Assembly: GCA_003313425.1 (NCBI GenBank)
Contig: NHZP01000036.1
Coordinates: 62,001 to 126,000, forward strand
Origin: Pseudopyrenochaeta lycopersici
Lineage: Eukaryota > Ascomycota > Dothideomycetes > Pleosporales > Pseudopyrenochaetaceae
Direction: 5' to 3'
Length of the DNA: 64,000 bases
Shown one piece after another: positions 21,249 through 31,057 of the stretch; position 1 is the stretch's first letter, and each line of letters begins with the position of its first letter. The notes beneath the pieces were generated by a model, which saw only the letters and a program-made list of their open reading frames with translations, had not been told where the DNA came from and did no database searches. Made by a program: the position numbers and the translations under genes.

Positions 21249-22891
21249 ATGCAGACTGGTCTTGTATCTAGGTCAGCTATCCAACGATACACATTCTATA
21301 TAGCGCCGTTGGCCTTCGTCCTCGCCATTCCGATCATTGTTTCCTTTTGGAGAGACGAGCATCACACAATCGCAGGAACAGACGAGAGGAAATTCTGGAT
21401 CACACTTGAGTCTATTTGGCTGAGCCTCGGGATATGTAGGGCCGTGGCTTTTGTGCTGCCGAAAGTCGTGAAGAAGTTCCGTGCGAGCCCGGGAACATCA
21501 GGATGTGAGCATCCTCTGGAAGGCCTAGGCACTCCTCTATCGCTAGTGCTGTGGATGATCCTCAATCAATTTACCTTTGCATTGGTAAGCTGTACTTGCC
21601 AACCGTGAAGAGAGCACTGACCCCATGTTAGTTCATCCACACGGACCGCGTCTGGAGGCAGACCATACAGTCAATCCTGAAGGCTCTGATGATATGTTCC
21701 TGTATTCTCTTGGCCAAGCAAATGGTGATTCAGACGATTCGCAAGCGCCAGCATCGCAGAATAGCGGAGAGCAAGCCCGACATCTCGGACCTGGTCATCC
21801 TCTCCGCCGTTGCTGGACCTAAGCTAGACACGAGCCATGACACATCGGCAAGAGAGCTCGGAAGGCAACCCCGTGATAAGGAAATGTCGGCTAAAGGAGT
21901 TTGGGGCCCAGAGAATGCCCAAAGTGAATTGAAGACCGCCTTGCAGAGTATGGATTCGACAAAGCGGCTCGCTGAACACGTTTCCGAGTCTCTGTCCGAG
22001 GACCGCCACTCCATCGCGCTCCGTGAGTCAGCGGAAGAGGTGCTAACATGCCTTGGCCAAGAGGAGAAGGAGCTTTGCGATGTTTGTCTGCCGGACCGCG
22101 TCCGGTGTATGTTTCTCTCGGCTTGCGCAGCAGATGTCCTGCAAGCCATTGACGAGCTCAACACTCTCCTGTGGATTGCCGTCTTCACCATGTGCATGAT
22201 AGTTTTCGGTCAGTATCTTCCTTTCTCCCAATCTTCTAGCCTCCTCGTGACGATTCTAGTCATGTTTCTAAGCCCGAACCTGCTCGACGCACTAGCTACA
22301 TCCGCTACCGCTCTGCTGTCGCTGTCGTTCGTGGTCGCCACCACATGCCAAGAGGTCCTTGGCTCGTGCGTGTTCCTGTTCATCAAGCATCCGTACGACG
22401 TGGGAGACTCTGTGATCATTAAAGGTACGGAGCTCGTCGTCGAGCGCATCTCGCTCCTATACACAGTCTTCACCCATGTGCACACCGCCAAAGTCGTCCA
22501 AACCCCTAACATCGTGCTCAACTGTCTCTGGGTAGACAACATCAGCCGAAGTAAGACCGTCAAAGAGCGGATCTCTGTCTATGTAGCAGTCGAGAGCGGG
22601 TCCGCGGCGCTTAGAGCCCTGGCAGCAAGACTGGAGACATTTTGCAGGTACATCAAAGACGTCGACACTGATGTGAGAATGGCCGCCTGCAGCGAAATGG
22701 AGATGCTAGAGCTGCAGTGTGAGATACAATACAAACGCAAGCAGCCAGGTGCTGGATTCTGCGCGGGTCTTCGGGCGAGGTTCATGGATTCAGTAGTGAC
22801 AGCGCTTCCTGAAGCCTCACGTCCGAGGTCACACGTCCACATGGCTTCTACAGCCAAGATGATCTATGCGCAGGACAAGACGAATGCGTAG
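21249..22891 (+). CDS. MscS-like mechanosensitive channel
   Basis: Exons 21249-21584 and 21632-22891, separated by a 47-bp intron (GTAAGC...CACTGACCCCATGTTAG), join in frame to 531 aa. The N-terminal part has the fungal MscS lead-in RYTFYIAPLAFVLAIPIIV and further helices (LESIWLSLGICRAVAFVLP, PLSLVLWMILNQFTFAL). The pore and beta domain follow: VVATTCQEVLGSCVFLFI, then HPYDVGDSVIIKG, and LLYTVF...TPNIVLN. The family forms tension-gated ion channels, often in the endoplasmic reticulum or plasma membrane of fungi. The EF-hand usual in fungal members between these parts is not recognisable. The protein is shorter than usual, so upstream exons may be missing; the frame is open back to 21138. Confidence 0.75.
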
Positions 22892-23213
22892 GGCCACTAT
22901 GCCTACAAGAGCTTTGTGGGCGTTTCTTGCGACATGCCCGCATGTCAGGCGAGAGTACACATCAGAAGAGGGGAGTACTGTGGCTTCGCATCGGACGGCG
23001 AGAGCATTGTGTTAAGCATCGACAGCGCTTCGGTGTATGGAAAACCCATATCCTTTACATGAAGCGTGAGCACCCCTATGTAGCATGTAGTACCGCAATG
23101 TAGTATGTAGCACAAAGAAGACTGCGGCGAGGGAGTCTGTGCTGACCTGGTTCTTGGGTCACATTGCCACCGAACTTCACCAACTCGCGGTCTATCTACG
23201 GCGATACCTGCTA
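22892..23213. other. Gap left of the Copia element
   Basis: No supported gene. This flank does not resemble the hAT sequence found on the other side of the Copia element. Confidence 0.45.
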
Positions 23214-23454
23214 TTAGTATGAGTACCCTAATAATGTGGCACATGTGATGCAATTCTTAATAGACTTTGAATTATCTCTATTTTTGAGTTCTTTTTTTTT
23301 CTTCTACAGAGCACAACCTAGTCTTTATATCTGCGGTCTCAACTTCAGCTCTTCGGACTGGCCGACGGTCAATCCGATATTCTCGGTCTCACCGAAAGTC
23401 TATTATTTTGGTTTCTCTGATCAGATATTACCGTACTTTCTAGACCTGTTAACA
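23214..23454 (-). repeat. Copia 3' LTR
   Basis: 241 bp, read on the minus strand from TGTTAACAGG to ATACTAA. A purine-rich tract (minus-strand GTAAGGGGGC, about 23455-23464) abuts it and is the likely polypurine primer for plus-strand synthesis. Confidence 0.85.
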
Positions 23455-23572
23455 GCCCCCTTACGGTTATATCTAACAACAGCTACTTCTGAAAAAACTT
23501 TATAAAAAAAACAGTATACGTAGCTCCTAGGAAAAGCCCAATTGGCATAAAAACCTAGGCGTAAGCTCCTGT

Positions 23573-25243
23573 TTACCCAGTCCACAGCATCCCTTTAATA
23601 CAGGTCTGATAGACTGATAATCGTAACGGTTTCGTAAGTGCGTCTGCTACCATATGAGACGTTGGGCAGTATTCGACCGAAATCTTGTTATACGCTAGTA
23701 ACTGTCGTACGTAGTGGAACTGGACGTCGATGTGCTTGCTCCTAGCATGGTTCTCGGGGTTATCGGCTAGCGCTATAGCTGACTGGTTATCACAGAGCAG
23801 TGGCACTGTGAATCCATCCTTCAGGTATTTCGAATATCCAATATCTCGTAGCAGTCCACAGTACCAGATAGCCTGCTTGCTAGTCTGACACAAAGCTACG
23901 TACTCCGCCTCAGTTGTTGATGTAGATACGGATCGTTGTTTTCTGGACGTCCAAGCTACGGACCCTCCGCACAGCTTGAAAATGTATCCGTAAGTTGATA
24001 ATCGGTCCGCAGGGTCGCCTGCGTAGTCGGAATCCGAGTAACCTTTTAAGGCTTGTAATCGTTCACTGTTGCCATATCGAATAGCGTAGCCAGATGTGCC
24101 TCTTAAGTATCGGACGACGCGTAAAACGCAGTTCCAGTGCCGTATTGTAGGATCTGAGCAATGCTGGCTTAACCGACACACTGCAAACGTGATATCAGGT
24201 CGCGTGCCTCTCTGTAGATACATTAGACTTCCGATCGCTCTTTGGTATAGGGAGATATCAGCTCGTGGCTCATTTTGCTTAGCTTTTCCTAGCGTCTGTA
24301 TTCCGCCAGTTGGAGTAGGATCTGTTCGATCACTGCCCCCTAAATATTCATCCATTAGCTTGAGCGTATAGCTCCTCTGGCTAATAGTTAGCGTCCGCGA
24401 CGCTCGATCCCGTGCAACCTCGAGACCAAGAAACGTTCTGACTTCGCCTAAGTCTTTGATCTTATACATCTTGCCGAACTGTTCCTTGAACTCGTTTACC
24501 GCGCCCAAGGATCGTCCTAGTATAAGCATATCATCGACGTACAGGCCAATAATCAGGGTTCTGTCTTTGTTGATAAACACGCTTGGATCGCTGAAGGAGG
24601 GTGTAAGTCCAAGCTTGGCTAGGCCATTGCAAGCTTCGATATACCACTCCCTTCCAGATTGCTTCAGGCCGTACAGTGCCTTCTGCACCTTAAGCGCGAT
24701 GCCAGAGGGTAACGTGAGGCCTTGTACTCTACGAATATATACCTCTGCATGTAGCTTAGCTCGTGGATAAGCCGATTCCACATCAGCTTGGTGAATTTCT
24801 AGGTTCTCAGCGCACCCAATAGCTAATAGAGCCCTGATTGAATCATAGCGTATAGTCGGTGAGAACGTCTCATAGAAATCGTCACCAAGTCGCTGGCTAT
24901 ACCCCTGGGCTACAAGTCTGGCCTTGAAGCGGTCTATTAACCCAGTTGAAGTGTACTTCACTGTAAAGACCCACTTCGTGCCAACTGTAGCTTTCCCAGG
25001 CGGTAATTCAGCGTACTCCCAGGTCCCAAGAACCTGGAGCTTGGCTAACTCATCAGCTATGGCTTCTTTCCACTGCTGAGCGTACTGAGGGTCGCTAATG
25101 GCCTCATCGTACGACTTCGAAAGACATATCCCTTCTTCTTGGGCATCAGCTCCAGGCTGTGTCTCCGTCAAAGAACCTCCGGGGCCTGCGTACGCGGAGC
25201 CCACGGCCCAATGGAGCCTCATGGCTAGGTTCACTGTCTTCAC
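23573..25243 (-). CDS. Copia Pol: reverse transcriptase and RNase H
   Basis: The frame starts inside the overlap with the integrase frame and runs 556 codons to the stop at 23573. RT signatures: NxxWKEAI-like QQWKEAIADELAKL, KWVFTVKYTSTG, KARLVAQGYSQ, QADVESAYPRAKL, YGLKQSGREW and the catalytic LYVDDMLILG (YVDD). The RNase H part has GYSDSDYAGD, TSTTEAEYVAL and the tail HIDVQFHYVRQ. All key catalytic residues look intact. It lies in the +1 frame relative to integrase with a 98-bp overlap (25146-25243), so either a frameshift event or an indel separates them. I see no Ty1-type CTTAGGC site in the overlap. Confidence 0.9.
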   Translation of the reverse strand: MKTVNLAMRLHWAVGSAYAGPGGSLTETQPGADAQEEGICLSKSYDEAISDPQYAQQWKEAIADELAKLQVLGTWEYAELPPGKATVGTKWVFTVKYTSTGLIDRFKARLVAQGYSQRLGDDFYETFSPTIRYDSIRALLAIGCAENLEIHQADVESAYPRAKLHAEVYIRRVQGLTLPSGIALKVQKALYGLKQSGREWYIEACNGLAKLGLTPSFSDPSVFINKDRTLIIGLYVDDMLILGRSLGAVNEFKEQFGKMYKIKDLGEVRTFLGLEVARDRASRTLTISQRSYTLKLMDEYLGGSDRTDPTPTGGIQTLGKAKQNEPRADISLYQRAIGSLMYLQRGTRPDITFAVCRLSQHCSDPTIRHWNCVLRVVRYLRGTSGYAIRYGNSERLQALKGYSDSDYAGDPADRLSTYGYIFKLCGGSVAWTSRKQRSVSTSTTEAEYVALCQTSKQAIWYCGLLRDIGYSKYLKDGFTVPLLCDNQSAIALADNPENHARSKHIDVQFHYVRQLLAYNKISVEYCPTSHMVADALTKPLRLSVYQTCIKGMLWTG

Positions 25244-26837
25244 GCTGATCAGGCGTGCGGGACTCTCTCCCGTCGACTAGCGGTAGTTCAGGTACGCCAA
25301 GTACCCTAGGCTCTTCAACTGGCCTATTCCCCCCAAGCTCTTCGTAGCTTGAGTCATCTGACTCACTATCAAGCTCTGGGGCTGGAGTCTTTGTACTCCA
25401 CTTCCATTTCAGGTGTCTCCTCTCAAGAAACCTTGGTCGTGTGGATATAATGATTCGGTGATTTATAGGGTCGTATAACCGATATTGTTGTGTAGTCTCG
25501 GTATACCCTACAAGGCACATCCTTTTTGAGACTGGCTCAAGCTTGAGCCGCGTCTTATCAGGCACCCTATGGAAGGCTAAACAGCCCCATGGCTTCAGGT
25601 GCGTGATTCCAGGCCTTTTGCCTGTAAATGCTTCTTCTGGGGTAAGGCCTCCTGGCCCTATATTCGTACGATTCCGGATGTAGCATACCGCTTTTACGGC
25701 CTCCCCCCAGAACTTATATGGTAGTTGCGCGTCGATAAGCATAGCTCTGGCTAATGAAATTAGGGTCCGATTCAGCCGCTCGGATACGCCATTCTGCTCT
25801 GGGGTATATGGAGTAGTCCATTCGACCCGGATACCGTAGTTCGTACGAAGCTCGTCTTCAACAGCCTTGAATTCACCAGCGTTATCAAGCCGTAAGACCT
25901 TTAGCTGGTGGCCTGTCTGTAGTTCGACTTCCTTCTTCCATTTCAAAAGCATGTCGCGGAAGTCGCTTCTCTTCTTAGTTAGGAAGACCCATGATTTTCG
26001 GGTTGCCTGGTCTGTCAGGGTCCATACATATCGTTCTCCAAATAGAGTAGGTATGCTATACGGCCCCCAGAAGTCTGAGAATACTCGGCCTAACGGTTCG
26101 TCCGATTTTTCAGGTTTCTGGCGATTGACTACTCGTAACTGCTTCGCCATAATACATGGCTCGCACTGGTCCGAGTTATGGCCGCGCGGGACCGAAATAT
26201 GTACATCAAGATCAGAGACTACACGGTGTAGCCCCCTAAGCCCTTGTACCCCTATATGGCCAAACCTCTTGTGCCACAAGTCAATATCAGGGTCCCCTTC
26301 AGCTGCGGCTAATGTCGCTTCAGTAGCAACTGAGTCTAGGATGTACTGTGAGCCGATACGGGCAGCATGGGCTACAGTAGAGCCGTCTCGGGTCAGGACC
26401 ATCGGATGCTTCTGTCCAGCTGTCGTCTGAACTGAGATTCCCTCATCTTGCAACTGTGAAACCGAAATCAGGTTCCCAGCCAGGTCTGGAACATAGAGAA
26501 CATCCGTAAGAACTAGCGTTTTCACCTGTAGGTCATCTGTAAACACTAGCACCTGTACATTGCCAATCCCGAATCCGTAAACAAGACTGCTGTTAGCCGT
26601 TTTGACTATTTTAGGCGTCTTCAGTTGAACATATTCAGAGAAGACATCCCTAGAATAGGTCATGTGTCGTGTCGCTCCAGAATCAATCATCCAGACTGTC
26701 TGCTTGCTACTGTACTTTCCGGTTAAAGCACCCCAGCATATATCAGATGGGACCTCTTCAGCCAGATTTGTGGCCAAGTTCGCTTCTTCATCGTACTCCA
26801 GTTCGTATGAAGCTAGCTTTGGCTCTGACTTTGATTG
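25146..26837 (-). CDS. Copia Pol: protease and integrase
   Basis: This frame continues directly from Gag after the TAG at 26838-26840. The aspartic protease motif is WMIDSGATRHMT. The GAG-pre-integrase zinc region follows (DLWHKRFGHIG ... CEPCIMAKQ, HHCC type). The integrase core has FSDFWGPYSIP (first Asp), LRLDNAGEF (second Asp) and TPYTPEQNGVSERLNRTL (Glu). The frame closes at a TGA just after FFDGDTAWS, while the RT part goes on in the +1 frame. Presence of all catalytic residues argues for recent activity. Confidence 0.9.
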   Translation of the reverse strand, partial: QSKSEPKLASYELEYDEEANLATNLAEEVPSDICWGALTGKYSSKQTVWMIDSGATRHMTYSRDVFSEYVQLKTPKIVKTANSSLVYGFGIGNVQVLVFTDDLQVKTLVLTDVLYVPDLAGNLISVSQLQDEGISVQTTAGQKHPMVLTRDGSTVAHAARIGSQYILDSVATEATLAAAEGDPDIDLWHKRFGHIGVQGLRGLHRVVSDLDVHISVPRGHNSDQCEPCIMAKQLRVVNRQKPEKSDEPLGRVFSDFWGPYSIPTLFGERYVWTLTDQATRKSWVFLTKKRSDFRDMLLKWKKEVELQTGHQLKVLRLDNAGEFKAVEDELRTNYGIRVEWTTPYTPEQNGVSERLNRTLISLARAMLIDAQLPYKFWGEAVKAVCYIRNRTNIGPGGLTPEEAFTGKRPGITHLKPWGCLAFHRVPDKTRLKLEPVSKRMCLVGYTETTQQYRLYDPINHRIIISTRPRFLERRHLKWKWSTKTPAPELDSESDDSSYEELGGNRPVEEPRVLGVPELPLVDGRESRTPDQREDSEPSHEAPLGRGLRVRRPRRFFDGDTAWS

Positions 26838-27824
26838 CTAGCTAGTTCCTGGCGTAGGCAACCGGCCGGTAGAGGAGGTCTTCTGGCGCTTAGCATGTTC
26901 CTTTCCGTCGATAGTCTGAAGCCAGACAGAACAGTCGAATTTTATATGTCCTTCGTCTCCACAGCACCAGCAGGTCCGTTTTCGTTTCTGGCCAGTCTGT
27001 CCCCCTTGGTACTGACTATTTTGGTTCCGGCCAGCGCCTTTCCCGGACCGTTTTGGGCGCTTGTTTGAGCGATCGTTAGCTGCAAGAGCTTGCTCATCTG
27101 TAGCGTTCGTAGTATCCTTCATAGCACTCAACTTCAAGCGTTGCTCAGTTTCCTTTAGACTTATAACTACTGGTTCGTAGTCTAGCGTTGATATCTTGTC
27201 TTCAAGGATCTCAATCCTAGTTGAGTACTCGGTTCCTAGCTTCCGGACGGCACGTAAGAGCGCACTGATCTTCGATTTTTCAGTTGGAGTTTCATCAGGG
27301 TCTGTAGCGAAGATATAGGCCTGTAGGTCGCGCAGGTCATTTGATATTGAATCAACTGTAGCACCCTGTTTCGGCTCGTAGCTGTAGAACTGACTTGTAT
27401 ACGTGGCTAATGAGATGTCATTTGACGGCCGGCAGTCCTTTCGTAAGGCTTCCCACTGCTCATTTGCGGTCGGCAAGTCAATAATCTTGTTTTTCATCGT
27501 CAGGGAGCAGTAACCCATGATACAAGTCCTTGCCCTAGCGTTCTTGCGTCTCCAGGCTTCGTGCACTGATAATCCAGGTACTCCCGTCCCCTCCTCAGTG
27601 TCAGCTGATCTTGGTTGTGGCCGCATACCCCCTCTAGCTCCTGCGCTAGCTATGTGTCGAGAGCTTGACGTCATAGGAGTATCATCAGGCCTTGGTTCGT
27701 CGCCAAGGACCAAGTCAAGTAGACCCCTAGACTCCAGGAAAGATCGCACCTCTTCAGCCCAGGTGCGGTAGTTCAGCGGGCCAGTGAGCCGAGGGATTTT
27801 CGGTGCTTTCTCATCGTAAGTCAT
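26838..27824 (-). CDS. Copia Gag polyprotein
   Basis: 328 codons from the ATG at 27824 to a TAG at 26838. The N-terminal part matches copia-type Gag (GPLNYRTWAEEVRSFLESRG). A CX2CX4HX4C zinc knuckle (CWCCGDEGHIKFDC) lies near residue 290 after a basic, Gly-rich linker, and binds the RNA genome. The TAG is followed by CAA TCA, and the same frame continues for 560 codons as protease-integrase, so Gag-Pol could be made by readthrough. Alternatively the TAG is a C-to-T mutation of a CAG codon. Confidence 0.9.
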   Translation of the reverse strand: MTYDEKAPKIPRLTGPLNYRTWAEEVRSFLESRGLLDLVLGDEPRPDDTPMTSSSRHIASAGARGGMRPQPRSADTEEGTGVPGLSVHEAWRRKNARARTCIMGYCSLTMKNKIIDLPTANEQWEALRKDCRPSNDISLATYTSQFYSYEPKQGATVDSISNDLRDLQAYIFATDPDETPTEKSKISALLRAVRKLGTEYSTRIEILEDKISTLDYEPVVISLKETEQRLKLSAMKDTTNATDEQALAANDRSNKRPKRSGKGAGRNQNSQYQGGQTGQKRKRTCWCCGDEGHIKFDCSVWLQTIDGKEHAKRQKTSSTGRLPTPGTS

Positions 27825-27894
27825 ATTGACGATCGTAGAATCGTGGAATCAAAATGGAAGTAGATTCAATTGGTTGGACGTAGCAGTAGTGCTG

Positions 27895-27908
27895 CCGGGC
27901 TCATAACC
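27895..27908 (-). promoter_or_regulatory. Primer-binding site for half tRNA-iMet
   Basis: Immediately inside the 5' LTR the minus strand reads GGTTATGAGCCCGG. Its first 12 bases are the exact complement of GGGCTCATAACC, the anticodon stem-loop of initiator tRNA-Met, not of the tRNA 3' end. Drosophila copia is known to prime from such a tRNA half. I infer the same mode here. Confidence 0.7.
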
Positions 27909-27910
27909 TT

Positions 27911-28151
27911 TTAGTATTAGTACCCTAATAATGTGGCACATGTGATGCAATTCTCAATAAACTTGAAACTATCTTTATTTTGAGTTGTCTCTTTTTTCTT
28001 CTACAGAGCACAACCTAGTCTTTATATCTGCGGTCTCAACTTCAGCTCTTCGGACTGGCCGACGGTCAATCCGATATTCTCGGTCTCACCGAAAGTCTAT
28101 TATTTCGGTTTCTCCGATCAGATATCACCGTACTTTCTAGACCTGTCAACA
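27911..28151 (-). repeat. Copia 5' LTR
   Basis: 241 bp, starts TGTTGACAGG on the minus strand. Nearly identical to the 3' LTR, with most differences in a pyrimidine-rich stretch. It abuts a hAT transposase fragment on the plus strand. Confidence 0.85.
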
Positions 28152-28153
28152 GG

Positions 28154-28486
28154 ATTGACTGTACACCCTTACAATGGTGGTGTCGCAGCGAGCAGAAACG
28201 CCAATATCCCAAGCTGAGCCGAATGGCTATATCTATCCTATCTATCCCGGCGGAATCATCAGAGCCAGAACGAACGTTTTCAGGTGCTAGGAGGTCATGT
28301 TCGTGGGATAGATTGAGGCTATCCTGTGGCAACATCGAAAGAATCGAATGTATCGGCAGTTGGCTGCGAGAGGGGCATATTCGGCCACTAAATCTTAATG
28401 GTATGGGGATGCCTATGGAGCCAGAGGCAGAAGATGATCTAGAAGAGATTGGGGATGAGGATATGGACCTCGTTAATTGGGCTTAA
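28154..28486 (+). pseudogene. hAT transposase C-terminal fragment
   Basis: The open frame begins at the LTR edge and shows the conserved C-terminal dimerisation region of fungal hAT transposases: PLQWWCRSEQKRQYPKLSRM, AISILSIPAESSEPERTFSG, RLRLSCGNIERIECIGSWL, and then an acidic tail. About 500 residues of the N-terminal side are missing, and the other flank of the Copia element does not supply them. It cannot be active. Confidence 0.85.
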
Positions 28487-28531
28487 GGATGTTTATGGTT
28501 ACCTAATGTTATCTGGTTATTATCTGGTTAT

Positions 28532-28613
28532 CTGGTTATAACCGTTTTCGTTAGAGGGCAATGTGGTGAAAACCGTTTTCGTTATGACCCTCTTCGAAAA
28601 CCGTTATAACCAG
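28532..28613. repeat. Imperfect inverted repeat at hAT end
   Basis: The arms CTGGTTATAACCGTTTTCG and its near-complement (ending CGGTTATAACCAG-type) flank a further GTTTTCG copy. It follows the hAT fragment and probably represents subterminal repeats of that element. The ATCTGGTTAT unit is also repeated just upstream. Confidence 0.5.
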
Positions 28614-28959
28614 ATGCCCATGTATGGTCACATGCACATACTTCCGAGGAACCATAACCAGGAAACTTGCATAAAATACTGAAATGCTAATTCGTGGCCA
28701 CAAAGAGTTTTGTCGCGTGCTGCAGCCAGTAATTGAGAAGCTTGTAGTTGGTAATATGATTAACATCCTGCTTGCGGGTAATGGTTTGTTGTAAACAAAC
28801 CAACACCGTCAGTAGGCAGAAAAACTTTCTCGCTGCCAACTCATCTCTACAGAAAATATGCAAGAACCACCTTCGCGTTCGAAAAAGTACTCCCGGCTCG
28901 CTACATGAGGTAAGATAAGGGGCAAAGAAAATCTGCAGTTCGCTTCCTTGAAACCGCCT
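28614..28959. other. Gap without a supported gene
   Basis: Only a short minus-strand ORF (28551-28766). Probably the outer part and flank of the hAT remnant. Confidence 0.35.
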
Positions 28960-29917
28960 TCATGATCCCTCTTCGTCTCGTTTTATCTCCTCAGAAAGTA
29001 CCGTTACTATTGTTCCATTTCGATTGACGAACCATTTGTGGCCGCCGCCGAACCCGCAAAGGATAGCATAATCACCTGACTGTAGCGTGATCTGCGAATT
29101 CATATGACCTAGGAGCTCCATATCACGTCTAGATTGTCCGGTGCTAACGATTGGAGTAATTTGCTGTACCCAAGATGAGAGTTTTTGAAGAAGCTCCGTC
29201 GCCTCCCTCTGAAGTTTCTCATCATTGTTGCTATTTAAAGAAAACGTACTTAATTGTTCAATAGCCTGCCATGCGCATTCTGTTGGAAGGGTTGAGTTGA
29301 TTGATATTGGTAGCATGATTCTGATGCTGACTCTAAATTCGATTTGGGAAGTTGAAGGATAAAGCGTTATTAACCGGCCATTATGGGGTTCTGCACATTG
29401 ATTTGATGCACGAATATAGTTCGATCGCCACGGCTTCAGTTTCGGCATATTGTTGCTTAAGCTATAGGTTTATTAGCGCTGTTATTTCGTGTGTATTGAA
29501 ATATTACCTTTCTACAAGATCTACGAAGCTTTGGTCAAACAGCGTGAATTTAACATATTCCGCGTAATTAAGTGCCAAGCAGGCTTCCGGGGGCATGAGA
29601 ACCACGCCTGCTAGGACGAAGCCATTTTTCTCCAGGAGTGCCAGAGGTATACAAGATATGCCTTCTAAATCCATTCGTAATATAGGAGGAATGTTCGCAA
29701 GTATGCAGGCCTTATTTAGAAAACCCAAGCGCACGCCTGTTAAATAAAGAAGAGTCATCTCCTCTACTGAACACACCGCCTGATTATCGATAGCAGTCTT
29801 TAGAAGGTCTACAGCTGATTCTGAATATGCAGGGCCCTCTTCTGGAACAACTATAGCCCAATCCTTATAGTTAAAAGATTTTGTCCCCTGTAGCTCTTCA
29901 ATGTCAACAGACTCCAT
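28960..29917 (-). CDS. Unknown protein, two exons
   Basis: Exons 29917-29508 and 29461-28960, with a 46-bp intron (GTAATA...GCGCTAATAAACCTATAG), join in frame to 303 aa. I do not recognise the family. The N-terminal part looks globular (NYKDWAIVVPEEGPAYSE, CSVEEMTLLYLTGVRLGFL), while the C-terminal part has a Gly-rich strand (GDYAILCGFGGGHKWF) and an acidic end. The frame stays open upstream to 29959, where a possible acceptor suggests another 5' exon. No signal peptide. Confidence 0.5.
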
Positions 29918-29959
29918 ACTTATAGGAGGTAGCAGGCGACTGAGGCGATAATCTCTCAC

Positions 29960-31057
29960 CTAAAATCAGTCGAGCGTTTCCAGTTTCGGGAGCCAACCTA
30001 CCTTTTATTCCGTCTGGCAGATTTCCGTACAGGGCGTGTTCCTAGGGATGAACATGTTTGATAATCTCAGGTCCGTATGAGCCCTTTAATACAATCAGAC
30101 CCACCTGTAGTTCGGGGAGTTTCTGATCTCGGGAGTGTGCAGTATTGGAAATGGGCTTATTATCGGTGTTACAACACTACTTTCAAGGAATATCGCCACT
30201 TATGCATGGCGTGCTGGGGGTAGCACTACGTTGCAGTCAATTTCCTGCCAATTTGGATGGCTTGCGGCCGTGGACAGTGGCTGCAGGGTATCCCTAGAGG
30301 AGGGTACATAGTGCAGGGCCTCAGTTAGGAAGCCGAAACTATACACGATATTCAGTAGATTACGAGGAATGGGACGTTTGAACGGAAATGCTATTGTGAA
30401 CAAGGTTTACAAACTACGAATTCATGCTGAACCAGACCGATTCACTTGCGACACCCTGTTGACCGTACGGCGGTGTGCATATATCGACCTCAGACTGCAA
30501 CCATCCAGCCTGGAGCAGGAAGCTTAGGTGCAGAACGCGGTCGAAATGCAAGCCACGCTGAGCGTCAGGTCATCTGCCGCATTTCCATGCCTCCGCCACC
30601 CAAGCCGGGGGATCTGCGTGCAAAGCACTCTGCGAGCCGACCATTGTTTTTAGCATCTTGGCAATACAGTTAGTCTATGTGGACTGCATGCGTATGAACA
30701 AGGTGAAAGCAAAATTCATCAGCCGTTACAAGGGTTTCCGGCCTTGATTCAAAGAGCTCCCTAGCAGGCTGAGCACTGAGAATTACGCAGTCTCCCTTGC
30801 ATGTGGGCGTCCGTTGGAGGGAAGCCAGTCGACAGAGGTAGCTACAAAAGGCAAATCGGCTGGCAGGTTGGCCAAAACCTGATGCGACACGGCAGCCCGC
30901 TTGACCCTGTCATGGGAGAGACGCGCACGTGGCAGTATTAGACACGTAGACTGGACCACATAAACATTGAAACAACAGATATCTTAGGATAAAAGATGGT
31001 GTATTCCTTGTTCGTACAGAATATGACGTAATCGGAGCAATGTCTTGATATTTTTTA
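29960..31057. other. 1.1-kb gap without a convincing gene
   Basis: ORFs are below 80 codons. Nothing recognised on either strand. The left end may hold a 5' exon of the preceding minus-strand gene. Confidence 0.35.

Larger units (their letters stand above)
23214..28151 (-). mobile_element. Copia-type LTR retrotransposon
   Basis: A 4.9-kb element with two 241-bp LTRs (23214-23454 and 27911-28151) in direct orientation and gag-pol coding on the minus strand. Domain order is Gag with zinc knuckle, protease, integrase, reverse transcriptase, RNase H, which defines Copia (Pseudoviridae). The LTRs differ at several sites, mostly transitions, so the insertion is not brand-new. No 5-bp target duplication is visible (left flank TGCTA, right flank GGATT). 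The coding region has one in-frame TAG and one frame change. Confidence 0.9.

Noticed and set aside
25146..25243. Ty1-like programmed +1 frameshift
   Set aside because: No CTTAGGC or similar slip heptamer was found in the overlap; an indel is simpler.
25867..26430. Plus-strand 187-codon ORF inside the Copia element
   Set aside because: It is antisense to the integrase domain and has no features of its own.
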